From an uncultured Eubacteriales bacterium (lineage in GTDB: Bacteria > Bacillota > Clostridia > Oscillospirales > Acutalibacteraceae): a DNA stretch of 64,000 nt. Of this stretch, positions 1-8,971 are shown piece by piece. The stretch covers positions 34,191 through 98,190 of the forward strand of contig CAKSSR010000004.1 of assembly GCA_934489735.1 (NCBI GenBank), in the 5' to 3' direction. Position 1 is the stretch's first letter. Every line of letters starts with the position of its first letter. The position numbers and the translations under genes were made by a program. The notes under the pieces were generated by a model. The model was not told the origin of the DNA. It saw nothing but the letters and a program-made list of their open reading frames with translations, and made no database searches.

Positions 1-716
1 TCTACAGCTTGACCATTTAGAGACAAGTCTGGATAAAACAATGCTTCAACATTATGCCCCACATAAGAACTTGGCATAATAAAACTAGCGCTAATAAGTT
101 GAACCTCGCCTGTGGTCGCTGTAATAAATTCTGTTGTCTCAGACACGTTATCATTAGAATCATACAAAGAAATTTTTACTTGCCCAGATTTTTTGTTTGA
201 TTTTAACAATATAGATAAAGTAACCCATTTCCCCGCTATTGCCCTAAGAACATACTGTTCTAATTTTTGCCCAATTCGGCTATACCAAAATCTTGAAGAG
301 GATAATATTAAATTTGACGCATTGATATCAAGATTAACACTATAATTTATAAATCTATCTATGCAATATACATTGTCAACAGTATTACTGTAACTTGTCT
401 GCCCTTTCTGATTAACAGGGTTTGCGAAATACCAGTTATCTAATAAATTAGGATTCACAGTAAACCTAGGTGGAACAACAACAAAACTTCTTGACATATT
501 ATTACTAGGCACAAAAATTCTATATAATTCATTTACTTCTGGAGGACTCCCATAAAATTGCACTGTGCTACTCACGCCATTTGAATCCATAACACAAGTA
601 TTATTATTTATATTCACAGACTTACAAATTCCTGTTAAAACTTTTGTAATATTTTCACTAATTTTTCTATCAGCAAGAATTTCTATTGCGTCAAGAATTT
701 CGTTATTCGTATCCAT
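1..716 (-). CDS. Tail-fibre / receptor-binding-like protein, C-terminus cut by window edge
   Basis: The open frame runs from an ATG at 716, behind a good AGAGGTG ribosome site, off the left edge (at least 238 codons). After a short helical N-terminus comes a stretch of the form PNLLDNWYFANPVNQKGQ followed by YCIDRF. This resembles the beta-sandwich, carbohydrate-binding-like domains seen in many Bacillota phage baseplate and fibre proteins. It lies immediately downstream of the tape measure gene, where distal tail, baseplate and fibre genes usually sit. A role in host surface recognition is inferred from motif style and position; no catalytic motif was seen. Confidence 0.6.
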   Translation of the reverse strand, partial: MDTNNEILDAIEILADRKISENITKVLTGICKSVNINNNTCVMDSNGVSSTVQFYGSPPEVNELYRIFVPSNNMSRSFVVVPPRFTVNPNLLDNWYFANPVNQKGQTSYSNTVDNVYCIDRFINYSVNLDINASNLILSSSRFWYSRIGQKLEQYVLRAIAGKWVTLSILLKSNKKSGQVKISLYDSNDNVSETTEFITATTGEVQLISASFIMPSSYVGHNVEALFYPDLSLNGQAV

Positions 717-749
717 ACCACACCTCTTTATATAGGAGAGGGCGCATGG

Positions 750-3700
750 TTACGCCCTCTGATATGCTCTTTGATATGCCATTTGCCGTAGACCAGTGAT
801 AAAGTTCTGTGCATTAGTCACGCTAGGCAAAGACAAATTATCAATATTAAATACATTATTCATACTTTGTGCAAAAGCATTAGGATTGATTTTGCCCCAA
901 TTCCAAAGATTCCTTGTGATGTCAGCAGGGATGATACCTTCCCCACCGCCTAGAACTCTTAACTCAGGGCCTCTTTCGCCAACCAAAGACAAGCCGGGTT
1001 CAGCATTTAGAGTACCATTCGCATGGCCTCTTGCAGCAGCCGCATTAGACACCCAATCAGGCGCACCGTTGTCTCTAAGCCAATCAGAGTCAACATGGCC
1101 ATCTCGGTCTTTATCCATGTCTTTACCAGGGCTATCATCCTTATAATCAACTTTTCCATCGTCTCTTAAAGAACCACCTAAACCAGTACCAGGGGCATAC
1201 CCACTACCACTCCATGCAGTACCGTCAGCATTTAAGCCTTGGTCTTTATAATAATCTTCAAGCGTTTTGGGATAACCAGCATCCAACTGAGACAGGATAT
1301 TGTTATACTTATCAACAAAATCTTGAACATTCGTCAATCTAGTTTGCCAATTCTTTTGTTCAAGGTCAATACCCAAGACTTGCTGGGCAATGAGTTTATC
1401 TTGTTGCTCTTGATAATCAGTTGTTACTTTTTCCCATTGTTCACGATACTTGTTCCAGCCTTCAATTTGTGCATCAATGGCCTTCAAAGCATTTTCTTTT
1501 TGCTTGTTAAGATTCTCTGTTTCTTTTCTTAACGCTTCTTCACGATTATAAGCGTCAAGTTGGGCTTGAGCCTCTGCAATAGCTTCTGTATCTTGTAGAT
1601 ATTGGAATCTTCCGTCTTTAAAAACATACAGAGTCTTATCTTGGGCTTTGGCAAGATTTTCTAGTAACTGTTCTTTTTGAATCTGCCTATCAAGTTCATC
1701 GTTGGTATCTTGTAGAGCTTGAATCTGGTCATCATAAAATTTTTCTGTTTCGTCTCTTTGCTTATTCAGCTTTTCGACTTCTTCATCAATCTTCTTTAAG
1801 ACAACATTTACAGCAGTTTCATAGTCAGATTTTTGCTTTTCTAGCCTTTCTTCCCATAACTTCTTTTCTGTTTCATACAGTTCCTCTGCACGGGATTTTG
1901 CCTTCTCAAGACGTTCTTTTTCTTCGGCTTCATCTTCTTCTCTACGCTTTTTATCCTCTTCAGCGGCTTTGTCTTTAAGAGACTTAATATCATTCTCATA
2001 ATCCCACCAAAGAATACCGAGTTGACGAACTTCTTCGCTTTCGTTACCAAGATTTAAGGCTCGATATTTATCTGCTTGCTCATGGATAGCTTGCTGAATT
2101 TTCTTCATCTGGTCGATTTGGTCTTGGTCTGTTGCACCAGATTTTTCTAGCAATTCAAGTTTGTCTTTTAAAAGAGAAAGTTGCTTTTTCCAAGCTTCTG
2201 TGGCTAATTCAACAGCAGTTTTTTCTTTCTTTTGTGATTTTGCTGCAGCATCGGAAGATTTTTTAGCGGAGGAGGAACCGCCACCTCCTGTTGGACCGGT
2301 ATAACCAGTGTTTCCAGTTTTTGTAGTTTTGGTGGAAAAGTCAACCGACCCCATCCACTTGTTCCATAAATTAGTAAGAACACGCTGTTGAGCTTCTTCG
2401 TCAGTAAGTCGTCTCCACTTCCCGTTTTCTTGAATCATTGTGTTCTTTGCGAAAGCGGTACTACGAGCGAATTTCTGACTGTCCATGCCAGCTAACATCT
2501 CTTGGGCTACACCAGCAGCAGCGGCGATTTGTTTCAAAGCGGTTAGCTTTTGAGTGGGGTCAATGTTATTATTATTGAATACTGTAGTAGCAGCAACGGC
2601 GTTATAAATTTCCCTAATTTCATCTTCTGTTGCACCTGTTACTGCCGCTAAAGAATCAACATTTAGGTAGTTCTTACCATTAACAACATCAATAACACTT
2701 GCTAATTGAGGATATTTATTGGTGAGTGCAGTCACCTGTTGCTCAGTTAAGTCAGTCTGTCCAACTGCTTTCTCTGCAACATAAGAATAATACTCATATG
2801 TTTCGTTTAAAGCATCTAAAGCGTCTTTAGCCGCTGTTTGCTTATCGTTTAAAACGTCATGAGCATCTGCAAGTTCGCCTAGTTTGCCTACAACTTCATC
2901 ATATTCAGCCCTAAGATTCTCAGAGTCGCCCTGATTATTTTGTATTGCAACAGATAGCTCATTGGCCCGTTTGATAAGATTATTCTCATACTCATCGCCA
3001 AATAGCCTGGTTTGAGTATCAACTTTTTCAAATTCAAGGCCAAGGCCCTTTAGAGCTTCTTCAGTGGCCTCAGTACCAGCTTGGGCCGCAGGAAGAACAT
3101 CTACGATATCTTGTAGACTATCATACAAAGCATTGGCTCGGTTAGTAGCCCATCCAAGCAATTCAGAATCATCTTTAGCCCCGGTAATGGACCATTTCTG
3201 TACGGTGGTTATTCCACCGGCTTTAAGAGTTCTTTCAGCGGACTTCTTTTTTAACTCATTGTGCTTATCTATCTGGTCTTGTAACTTTTCGTTCTCTTCT
3301 TCAATAGCTGCTTTTTCTGCAAGAATATCAGCTGTCTTTTGAGACCAGGGCATAGAGTTAATTTCAGCTAGGCGTTCTTTATTGGTTTCTAGTTTATCAT
3401 TGGCCGAACCAATCAACTTGTCATATTCTTCAATAGATTTATGAGTATCATCGTACCAATCATAAACCGCTTTACCAACTAAACCAACCGCTACAGCTAT
3501 ACCAGCTATAATAGCAGCATAGGGGGCAAAACCACCTAAGATTGCTAAGAATCCTTTAACTCCACCAGCGGCTACAGCGGCTTCAGAGCCAATTCCCGTA
3601 AACCCCGCAATAAAAGCAGGAAGGAATTCTTTAGCTACTCCAGCCGCACCAATAAGTGCTGTGGTTAAAAGGCCAAATTGAATAATTGTTGCGCCTACTT

Positions 3701-3950
3701 TATTGTCTACTAATCCAAGGCCATTATTAGCAAGATTTAAAAAGGCGCTAATTAAATCTTTGCTAATGACACGATTTGACAGGTCTTGGAAGGTTGCTTT
3801 TAGGTTGTTTGTTTGCGCTTCGAGGCTTTGCATATACGCTTCATTCTCTTTGATTGCAGAACCGAGAGAATTATTCATAGCCGTGCCTGTAGCTTTAGTT
3901 ACTGTTTCAAAATTTTCTAAAATTGCCGCTAGATTTTGGGTCTGATTTGC
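750..3950 (-). CDS. Tail tape measure protein, exon 3 (C-terminal 1066 aa)
   Basis: This is the 3' exon of the split tape measure gene. The open frame begins in GCA-AAT-CAG (ANQTQNLAAI), the continuation expected after NQQAG in TP901-type tape measures. Hydrophobic segments near its start, then long charged coiled coils, are typical of the tape measure that sets tail length and helps DNA entry. The C-terminus has the family hallmark SLVGERGPELRV followed by GGGEGIIPAD. A DKDRDGHVDSDW segment looks like an EF-hand calcium loop. Joined to the two upstream exons in frame, the whole protein would be about 1389 aa. An isolated ATG is available at 3953, but it lies in intron sequence and has no obvious ribosome site. 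Confidence 0.9.
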   Translation of the reverse strand, partial: ANQTQNLAAILENFETVTKATGTAMNNSLGSAIKENEAYMQSLEAQTNNLKATFQDLSNRVISKDLISAFLNLANNGLGLVDNKVGATIIQFGLLTTALIGAAGVAKEFLPAFIAGFTGIGSEAAVAAGGVKGFLAILGGFAPYAAIIAGIAVAVGLVGKAVYDWYDDTHKSIEEYDKLIGSANDKLETNKERLAEINSMPWSQKTADILAEKAAIEEENEKLQDQIDKHNELKKKSAERTLKAGGITTVQKWSITGAKDDSELLGWATNRANALYDSLQDIVDVLPAAQAGTEATEEALKGLGLEFEKVDTQTRLFGDEYENNLIKRANELSVAIQNNQGDSENLRAEYDEVVGKLGELADAHDVLNDKQTAAKDALDALNETYEYYSYVAEKAVGQTDLTEQQVTALTNKYPQLASVIDVVNGKNYLNVDSLAAVTGATEDEIREIYNAVAATTVFNNNNIDPTQKLTALKQIAAAAGVAQEMLAGMDSQKFARSTAFAKNTMIQENGKWRRLTDEEAQQRVLTNLWNKWMGSVDFSTKTTKTGNTGYTGPTGGGGSSSAKKSSDAAAKSQKKEKTAVELATEAWKKQLSLLKDKLELLEKSGATDQDQIDQMKKIQQAIHEQADKYRALNLGNESEEVRQLGILWWDYENDIKSLKDKAAEEDKKRREEDEAEEKERLEKAKSRAEELYETEKKLWEERLEKQKSDYETAVNVVLKKIDEEVEKLNKQRDETEKFYDDQIQALQDTNDELDRQIQKEQLLENLAKAQDKTLYVFKDGRFQYLQDTEAIAEAQAQLDAYNREEALRKETENLNKQKENALKAIDAQIEGWNKYREQWEKVTTDYQEQQDKLIAQQVLGIDLEQKNWQTRLTNVQDFVDKYNNILSQLDAGYPKTLEDYYKDQGLNADGTAWSGSGYAPGTGLGGSLRDDGKVDYKDDSPGKDMDKDRDGHVDSDWLRDNGAPDWVSNAAAARGHANGTLNAEPGLSLVGERGPELRVLGGGEGIIPADITRNLWNWGKINPNAFAQSMNNVFNIDNLSLPSVTNAQNFITGLRQMAYQRAYQRA

Positions 3951-5445
3951 CAAAATGTTAGACTAGGTTGCTAATCTAGCCAAAGAAAGTTTTTTGTAAT
4001 TTATCTTTATAAGTTCCGCTATTATATAGCCAAAAAGGCAATCTTAACAGGACATAACCATGGTCTTTACAATATTGTGTTTTGATGTTATCTCTTATTT
4101 TTTGCTCTTTTAAATCCTCTTCGTTTGTCCATTGTGTTATATAATAATGCTGGCCTCCATCAGGCTCAATCAAAATAATATTATCTTTCCATTCACAATA
4201 AAAATCAAAAGGTAAAGACCGTTTATATTTGCAATCTGAAAAACGATATTGAGCTTTAAATGGAATTTGATTTTCTTCCAACCATTCTCTTGTTAAAAGT
4301 TCAAGCCTTGATTCTCGTTTTGAACAAATAGGGCATCTATAACGGTTTAAATTTAAAATCTCATTTGCTTCTACTTCAAACAATTCGCCACATCGACAAC
4401 GAACGATAAATGAAGTTTTTCTATTTTCTTCTTTACAATATTTTTGCTCTATAATTTTTAATTGTAATCCATTATCATCACAAGCCTTTTGAAGATTGCT
4501 TATCGCATAAGGATTCGTTGAAGAAAATTTGTTGTTTCCAACGTTGCCAGAATTCAATGAATTTAAACTTATAGCATATTCATAATCGTCACTATCTTTG
4601 CAATGAAGTCTTGCATGACCTCCATCACAATTAAAATTTTCTTGATTTTCCAACAGTTCAAATTTCTCGCTGCTAAAAATTTGCTTAATTTCTTCATAAG
4701 TATAACTTCTATCTTTTGCAGCTATACTAAAAGAACATTTAGGGCAAAAGTGTTGATTCAAAGGTTGCGCAATCCAATGACACCAATTCTTTTCATACAC
4801 TTTATGACATTTAGGGCAAACGAATTTAACTTTCTTCGTTGTTGCATCTTTCAACTCTTCATCCGTTGATAAAATTTTAACATTTTCTTGAACTTTGTTC
4901 GCAAACAATCTCATATTATAAGGTTTAAAGGGATTATTTTTGTTCCATTTATCAAATCGTTTTGTCCGTTTGTCAGCCACAGCACCATGATAGCAAAGAT
5001 AATATTTATAGCCTTCGCCATCTATACAATTAACTTTACAATAAGCATTTTTAATTGTTTCTAAAGGCGTTAGACCTTTTTCTAAAAATTTCTTTTCAAA
5101 ATCCAAAACTTTCACCTATTATCAAAAAACTTTCTTTCTTACAGCTTTCCTGTAATGTTCAGACTATATCTTCATTGAATACTCAATGTTGAAGCGCTTC
5201 CAATTAAGGGACTTTCACCCGCCACTTAGCAATGTGGCCGTACTCCTATTGCCGGAATGGCTACCCGGCCTATGGGATAGTCGTTGAGCTTTCATCCGTT
5301 CTGGATGCTTAGTTGCGTGATTCCCCAATCTTCATATATTTTACCATACCATAATGATTAGTTATGCCATCAATATATTCCTATATTGACTTGGTTTATG
5401 AAGCTCTCAGTAGGTTCCCGCAGTTCACTTCAAAGGGGCACATCT
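3951..5445 (-). ncRNA. Group I self-splicing intron in the tape measure gene (second intron)
   Basis: On the minus strand the interruption carries the conserved group I core: a Q-like GAACTGCGGGAACC (5413-5426), an R/P7-like CAACGACTATCC (5275-5286) and the diagnostic S element AAGATATAGTCTGA (5159-5172). The inferred 5' splice site follows U of the exon end GGCGGGU, with GCCC just inside the intron able to pair with GGGU, including the U-G pair. The inferred 3' site follows a terminal G at 3951. Removal restores NQQAG-ANQTQ in frame. The endonuclease gene sits after the core, towards the 3' end. Exact boundaries are inferred from the reading frame and group I rules. Confidence 0.9.
3976..5106 (-). 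CDS. Intron-encoded homing endonuclease, Vsr-like/EDxHD type
   Basis: The protein is about 376 aa. Its N-terminal half has zinc-ribbon-like CPKC/CPKC pairs, followed by a CRCG/CPIC pair near residue 260, suited to DNA binding. The C-terminal 100 residues contain LPFDFYCEWKDNIILIEPDGGQHY, the E-x-D-G-x-Q-H pattern of the EDxHD/Vsr-like nucleases such as I-Bth0305I. It would cut intronless tape measure alleles and so spread the intron. An open GTG lies at 5115, but AGGTG placed before a TTG at 5106 makes the latter the better start. It ends 25 bases before the 3' splice site. Confidence 0.8.
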   Translation of the reverse strand: MDFEKKFLEKGLTPLETIKNAYCKVNCIDGEGYKYYLCYHGAVADKRTKRFDKWNKNNPFKPYNMRLFANKVQENVKILSTDEELKDATTKKVKFVCPKCHKVYEKNWCHWIAQPLNQHFCPKCSFSIAAKDRSYTYEEIKQIFSSEKFELLENQENFNCDGGHARLHCKDSDDYEYAISLNSLNSGNVGNNKFSSTNPYAISNLQKACDDNGLQLKIIEQKYCKEENRKTSFIVRCRCGELFEVEANEILNLNRYRCPICSKRESRLELLTREWLEENQIPFKAQYRFSDCKYKRSLPFDFYCEWKDNIILIEPDGGQHYYITQWTNEEDLKEQKIRDNIKTQYCKDHGYVLLRLPFWLYNSGTYKDKLQKTFFG

Positions 5446-6030
5446 ACCCGCCTGTTGATTCAAGTAATATGCTTGCTCATTTTTACTCAAATCTTTCCAT
5501 TTAGGAGCTAACTCAGTTAAAATATCATACAAAGACCGAATTTGTCCGGTCTGCTTGTCATATACATCAATACCGTGTTGTTCGTACCAATCAGACAATG
5601 CTTTGCCAACAGAAGATGATTCATCTGTAACTTGGTTTAAACGAGATTGAACGCTTACAAGACCCCTCGCCATTTTACTGGCATTTCTTGTAATCTCAAC
5701 GCCCCCGGTCATCAAGCCGAGCACTTCATCCAGATTATTTCCGCCAACACTTAATGCCGAAGAAACCAGTTGTAAGCCTTGCGCAAGGTCTGTTGAGGAA
5801 ACAGCATAGTTATTCGAGACCTCATTGACTTTGTTAATAATGCTCTCAGCGTCAGAAGCATCAATATTGAATGCCTTCATCTGAGAAATAATAAAATCTG
5901 CACTTTCCCCTGCGGTCATTTCAGAATCAGCAATGTTTTGATATAACGCTGCAATTCTAGCTAATTCAGCACTATCAGCTTCGTTATAACCAGACTTCTT
6001 AAAATTGGTTGCACCTTCAACCATTTCTGA
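5446..6030 (-). CDS. Tail tape measure protein, exon 2 (195 codons)
   Basis: The exon reads SEMVEGATNFKKSGY near its start and NEQAYYLNQQAG at its end, both typical of the conserved N-terminal domain of TP901-type tape measures. An ATG at 6024 lacks a ribosome site and the reading frame is open upstream of it to the inferred splice site at 6030, so this is not an independent gene. Its length is a whole number of codons between the two inferred splice junctions, which supports the model of exon 1 + exon 2 + exon 3 in one frame. Confidence 0.85.
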
Positions 6031-6042
6031 CGTTTTAATGTA

Positions 6043-6291
6043 TTAACGTTTTCTTGTTTCAATTAACCCATAATTATCAGTATAATCTTGTGTTCTCTTC
6101 ATTTGCTTTTTAATAATTTTCTGGCCCTCTTTAGTCTTAGCAGCCTTACAATATCCATAAATCCAAATAATAGAAGGAATCGTAAAGCTAATTGTAATGA
6201 TAAAAGCTAAGAAAGCCGCACCTGGAGTATCTGCCGTAAATATAAGTACAGGCGCAAATAAAACAAGAATGCCAATAATCAATGCTAACAT
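6043..6291 (-). CDS. Small two-helix membrane protein inside the first tape-measure intron
   Basis: An 82-aa protein with two strongly hydrophobic segments in its first half (LALIIGILVLFAPVLIF and a second after ADTPGA) and a basic, hydrophilic tail. The ATG at 6291 is preceded by AAGGAGG at good spacing; an upstream in-frame ATG at 6339 is not. It has its own TTGACA/TAATGT promoter, so it can be made independently of the tail operon. It occupies the 3' part of the intron where an endonuclease gene would be expected and shows no nuclease motif. Function unknown; lysis, superinfection exclusion or pure cargo are all possible. Confidence 0.7.
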   Translation of the reverse strand: MLALIIGILVLFAPVLIFTADTPGAAFLAFIITISFTIPSIIWIYGYCKAAKTKEGQKIIKKQMKRTQDYTDNYGLIETRKR

Positions 6292-6313
6292 ATCAATTCC
6301 TCCTTGTGAGTAT

Positions 6314-6342
6314 ACATTAGCACATTGTGTTTTGTTTGTCAA
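6314..6342 (-). promoter_or_regulatory. Sigma70-type promoter inside the intron
   Basis: On the minus strand TTGACA and TAATGT are separated by exactly 17 bases, about 20 bases upstream of the AAGGAGG of the intron membrane-protein gene. It is one of the few recognisable promoters within the virion operon. Confidence 0.65.
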
Positions 6343-6650
6343 TACATTTTCATAAATATTTTCATATTTAACCCGAATAATTCTTTACCCAATAATCGGA
6401 GGGTTCCCCTGTATATTCTGTTGACACACCCCTCATCAGGGCTTTGCGACCAAACGGCCATTATGGCAATACTTAGGTCTTTCAACCATATATCATCTCT
6501 ATACTTTTTAATAGTTTCCCACAATCACACCTAGGCATATCTCATCCTTATGTTGTTGCTATAGAGCTTTAGGCTGTACTGGTTTTAGGGGGATTCTTAG
6601 TGCTGGTTTACCATCCCATCACTCCGGGCCTGACACTTTGGTTTCCCGGT

Positions 6651-7034
6651 ACGCGAAACAGTGCGTCCAATTTCAGACAATTTTTCTTGATAATCGTCTA
6701 AATCTTTGCCACGTAAATTACTGACTTTCTGAAATTCTGTCATAGCAGAATCAAGGTCGTATACTTGTTCTACCATTGAACTAGCGATTTCAACGGTCTT
6801 GCTCAAAATAGCATTAGCTGCTTGATAAGTAATACCAATTTTATCACCAGTGTTATTAACGCCTTCAGCGGCTTCGTTAATCTTATTTAAATTCTTTTCA
6901 ACAGAATCATCAATATTGACTTTTAAATCAACTTTCGCCTTGTCTCCAAGGTTTTTAACAAGAGCATTAAGTTTTTGCTGTACTTCTTTTTCTTTAAAGT
7001 CAACGTCTACGATAATATTGTAATTTACAGCCAT
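6651..7034 (-). CDS. Tail tape measure protein, exon 1 (N-terminal 128 codons)
   Basis: Starts at ATG 7034 (MAVNYNIIVDVDF) shortly after the resolvase gene. The sequence shows the helical N-terminus of TP901-type tape measures, including a YDLDSAMTEFQKVSNLRG motif and ending EIGRTVSR. The frame continues only 17 codons beyond the inferred splice site before a stop, and those residues (TGKPKCQARSDG...) do not look like tape measure sequence. Splicing to exon 2 gives GRTVSR-SEMVEGATNF. If splicing failed, a truncated protein of about 145 residues would be made. Confidence 0.85.
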
Positions 7035-7046
7035 AACTCACCATCC

Positions 7047-7553
7047 TTAATCGTGATTTTGGCTTATAATTTGACTTAAACCTATCAATATGGCCTCCGC
7101 TTCATCATCTTCTGATTTCTTGCTTTTAGGCCCATACCATTTTAAATCTAAGCCAAATTTTTCATTTGCCATAATAATAGCTTTTTCTTTCAATACTTCA
7201 CGCTTCAAACCAGCTCTAGTTCCGTCATAAAGGCCAACAGCCTTTCTCCACTTTGAAGGCAACAAAAATACAGGTTTGATTTTATATCCTGCGCAAAGAC
7301 ATAAAAGCATCCCATGTACTGCACCAAGGGTCTCTAGTGTGTGGCTTCCGGGCTTTAAGGGCATCGCTTCAGCGCAAATTGCATCAGGATTATAGTCTTG
7401 AATCAATTTCATAAAAAATACAGATTCTTCCATAATCCTGTCACGCCAATCTTTACTTTTTGGCTTTATACACCCGTGAGCTATCAATCTTTCGTCCTGA
7501 AACACGCTCCATCCAGAACTAGTAGTGGAAGCATCAATTCCAATAATTATCAT
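7047..7553 (-). CDS. RuvC-like Holliday junction resolvase
   Basis: 168 aa. RNase H-fold features of RuvC are visible in order: a first strand with IIIGIDAST (catalytic Asp at residue 6), AICAEAMP with the second acidic residue near 62, a helix with a lysine/arginine-rich region, and a C-terminal acidic pair in KKSEDDEAEAILIG. Such enzymes cut four-way or branched DNA and in phages resolve replication intermediates before packaging. It sits, unusually, just upstream of the tape measure gene within the tail module, and ends 12 bases before the tape measure start. Confidence 0.85.
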   Translation of the reverse strand: MIIIGIDASTTSSGWSVFQDERLIAHGCIKPKSKDWRDRIMEESVFFMKLIQDYNPDAICAEAMPLKPGSHTLETLGAVHGMLLCLCAGYKIKPVFLLPSKWRKAVGLYDGTRAGLKREVLKEKAIIMANEKFGLDLKWYGPKSKKSEDDEAEAILIGLSQIISQNHD

Positions 7554-7555
7554 TT

Positions 7556-8101
7556 TTATTTGTCCTTAATATTTGTCATTTCAATGCCAACTCGCCGTCG
7601 TTGAAATGTTATACCTTGCTTGCGCATACCTTCTTCAAATAACTTTCTCATATTGTCTTTACCAAGCCATTTAATTAAAGCTGTCCAAACATCGCGTTTC
7701 TTCGTCCATGCCTGGCCTTTGAAGCGAGGAGCATTCTTAGCATAACCGGATTGATAAATAGCGCCAGAAAGCCCCTCATAAATCACTTCTGCAAGATAAG
7801 TTGTCATAGGCTGTCCATCAATAATCGAGCCATGATGTTCGCCGTTTACAGTTAATAATCTTGGGTCAAATTTAAATGTACCTTCAATCACATTTTGCAC
7901 AGTTTTAACATCTGTATCCCAAGCCTGTTTGAACTCACCTGTACGGCTATATTCTTCAGGAGTATAGCTTTCATAGACAATTTGACGGACTAATTCTCTA
8001 TTTTCATTCCATATCTTTTGTACAACATAATCAACAGCGTTTTTAAGTAATGGCATGAATATTCTATCTAATTCAGCATCATTTCTTGCGCTTTGCGCCA
8101 T
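7556..8101 (-). CDS. Hypothetical virion-module protein, possible tail completion (gp10-like) protein
   Basis: 181 aa, mostly helical at the N-terminus with a region YSRTGEFKQAW and later VIYEGLSGAIYQSG. The RTG motif followed by a mixed alpha/beta region is reminiscent of HK97 gp10-type minor tail proteins, but the match is weak. It overlaps the end of the upstream gene by 23 bases and is followed within 3 bases by the resolvase, so the genes are probably translationally coupled. No signal peptide or membrane segment. Function not established. Confidence 0.6.
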   Translation of the reverse strand: MAQSARNDAELDRIFMPLLKNAVDYVVQKIWNENRELVRQIVYESYTPEEYSRTGEFKQAWDTDVKTVQNVIEGTFKFDPRLLTVNGEHHGSIIDGQPMTTYLAEVIYEGLSGAIYQSGYAKNAPRFKGQAWTKKRDVWTALIKWLGKDNMRKLFEEGMRKQGITFQRRRVGIEMTNIKDK

Positions 8102-8471
8102 CCTTAATCACGCCCTCAATCTGCTTTTGATACTTAGGCCAAAGTTTAATAATATCGCCAATAAACTTGTTCATCGAGGTTGCATAACTAATGGCTTCAT
8201 ACAGCTGGTCAATATTCTTAATAGAACACATAACCTTTTCAATCAAGCCACTAGTAAGCAGGATATCATGGCCTTTCTCTTGAAGTACTTCCATAGGAAT
8301 ATCAGTAGCGTACTTTAGAACAAGCATATCAATATTAGTTTGCCGTTCAGCCCAAGATTCTAGCTTAACAACAGAATCAGCAATCGCCTGAATCTCGGCG
8401 TAAGTCAGATAATAATTAACATTGATATCAAATTCTTCATTATAATGAATTTTTCTCTTAATTTCCTTCAT
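8079..8471 (-). CDS. Hypothetical protein, possible tail assembly chaperone
   Basis: 130 aa, acidic and basic residues mixed, predicted largely helical, ending in a lysine-rich tail GVIKDGAKRKK. It lies between the major tail protein and the tape measure gene, where tail assembly chaperones are normally encoded. No slippery heptamer joining it to the next gene was recognised, so the chaperone call rests on position and size only. The ATG at 8471 follows an AAGGAG at slightly long spacing. Its 3' end overlaps the next gene. Confidence 0.6.
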   Translation of the reverse strand: MKEIKRKIHYNEEFDINVNYYLTYAEIQAIADSVVKLESWAERQTNIDMLVLKYATDIPMEVLQEKGHDILLTSGLIEKVMCSIKNIDQLYEAISYATSMNKFIGDIIKLWPKYQKQIEGVIKDGAKRKK

Positions 8472-8485
8472 TTTCCATTTACTCC

Positions 8486-8950
8486 TTATTCTAAGAAATC
8501 GTTCTTTTCGAGACGTTCCTCATAATTTCTTTTGATTAGTCTAGCTGTGGCCTCGGTCACATTATTAGCAAAATTTTGATGCACTTGACAATATTGTTCA
8601 TATTTTGTAATGTTCATTAAAGTTTGGTCGAAATGGTCTTTGCTATGTCTGATACCATGCCTAAGTTCATCCCCAAATCTTGTAAACTGTGTTCGACAAT
8701 TTATAATAGCATTTTCTTTGACTTCTGTATCTAAACAATCAATCTTATTCTGAACATTACTTAAATTCTTTTCAATATCTTCAATTTTCTTTAGCATTTC
8801 GCCGTTAATGCCCCGGCCAATAGCTTTTAAAATAACAGAATAGGGGTTCCATTTAATTCCTGATTTTTCAATAATACCAAGGACTACAGCTATGATTGCA
8901 GCAATCCACCCGAAATCTTTGCTCAAATCAATGCTAAAAGTCTCCAACAT
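8486..8950 (-). CDS. Membrane-anchored coiled-coil protein, holin-like in layout
   Basis: 154 aa from the ATG at 8950 behind GGGGTGAG (an upstream ATG at 8965 overlaps that ribosome site). One hydrophobic segment follows the N-terminus (GWIAAIIAVVLGIIEKSG), then KWNPYSVILKAIGR, then a long amphipathic helix (EDIEKNLSNVQNKIDCLDTEV) and a conserved-looking FGDELRHGIRHSKDHFDQ region. Proteins with this KWNP...GDEL...HSKDHFDQ layout recur in Bacillota phages with unknown or holin-like annotation. Membrane location is clear; the lysis role is not. Confidence 0.7.
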   Translation of the reverse strand: MLETFSIDLSKDFGWIAAIIAVVLGIIEKSGIKWNPYSVILKAIGRGINGEMLKKIEDIEKNLSNVQNKIDCLDTEVKENAIINCRTQFTRFGDELRHGIRHSKDHFDQTLMNITKYEQYCQVHQNFANNVTEATARLIKRNYEERLEKNDFLE

Positions 8951-8971
8951 TATCTCACCCCACACCGTTTA

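Larger units (their letters stand above)
6031..6650 (-). ncRNA. Probable divergent group I intron in the tape measure gene (first intron)
   Basis: The tape measure frame breaks between exon 1 and exon 2, and 620 bases of unrelated sequence intervene. On the minus strand a Q-like GATTGTGGGAAAC (6514-6526) and an R-like GTTGAAAGACCTAAGT (6471-6486) are present. ACCUAA of the latter can pair with UUGGGU (6387-6392) as a P7-like helix. Several short perfect hairpins lie between. No canonical AAGATATAGTC element was found, so the subgroup is unclear. The proposed junction, after CGU at 6651 and after G at 6031, restores TVSR-SEMVEG in frame. The intron is inferred mainly from the split gene; boundaries could shift by a few bases. 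Confidence 0.6.

Noticed and set aside
6339..6524. 61-codon open frame within the first intron (minus strand)
   Set aside because: Coincides with the structured intron core, has no ribosome site and matches no family.
6031..6650. IS200/IS605-type element or IStron as the tape-measure insert
   Set aside because: Some hairpins recall IS605 ends, but no TnpA or TnpB gene or remnant is present; a divergent group I intron explains the in-frame junction better.
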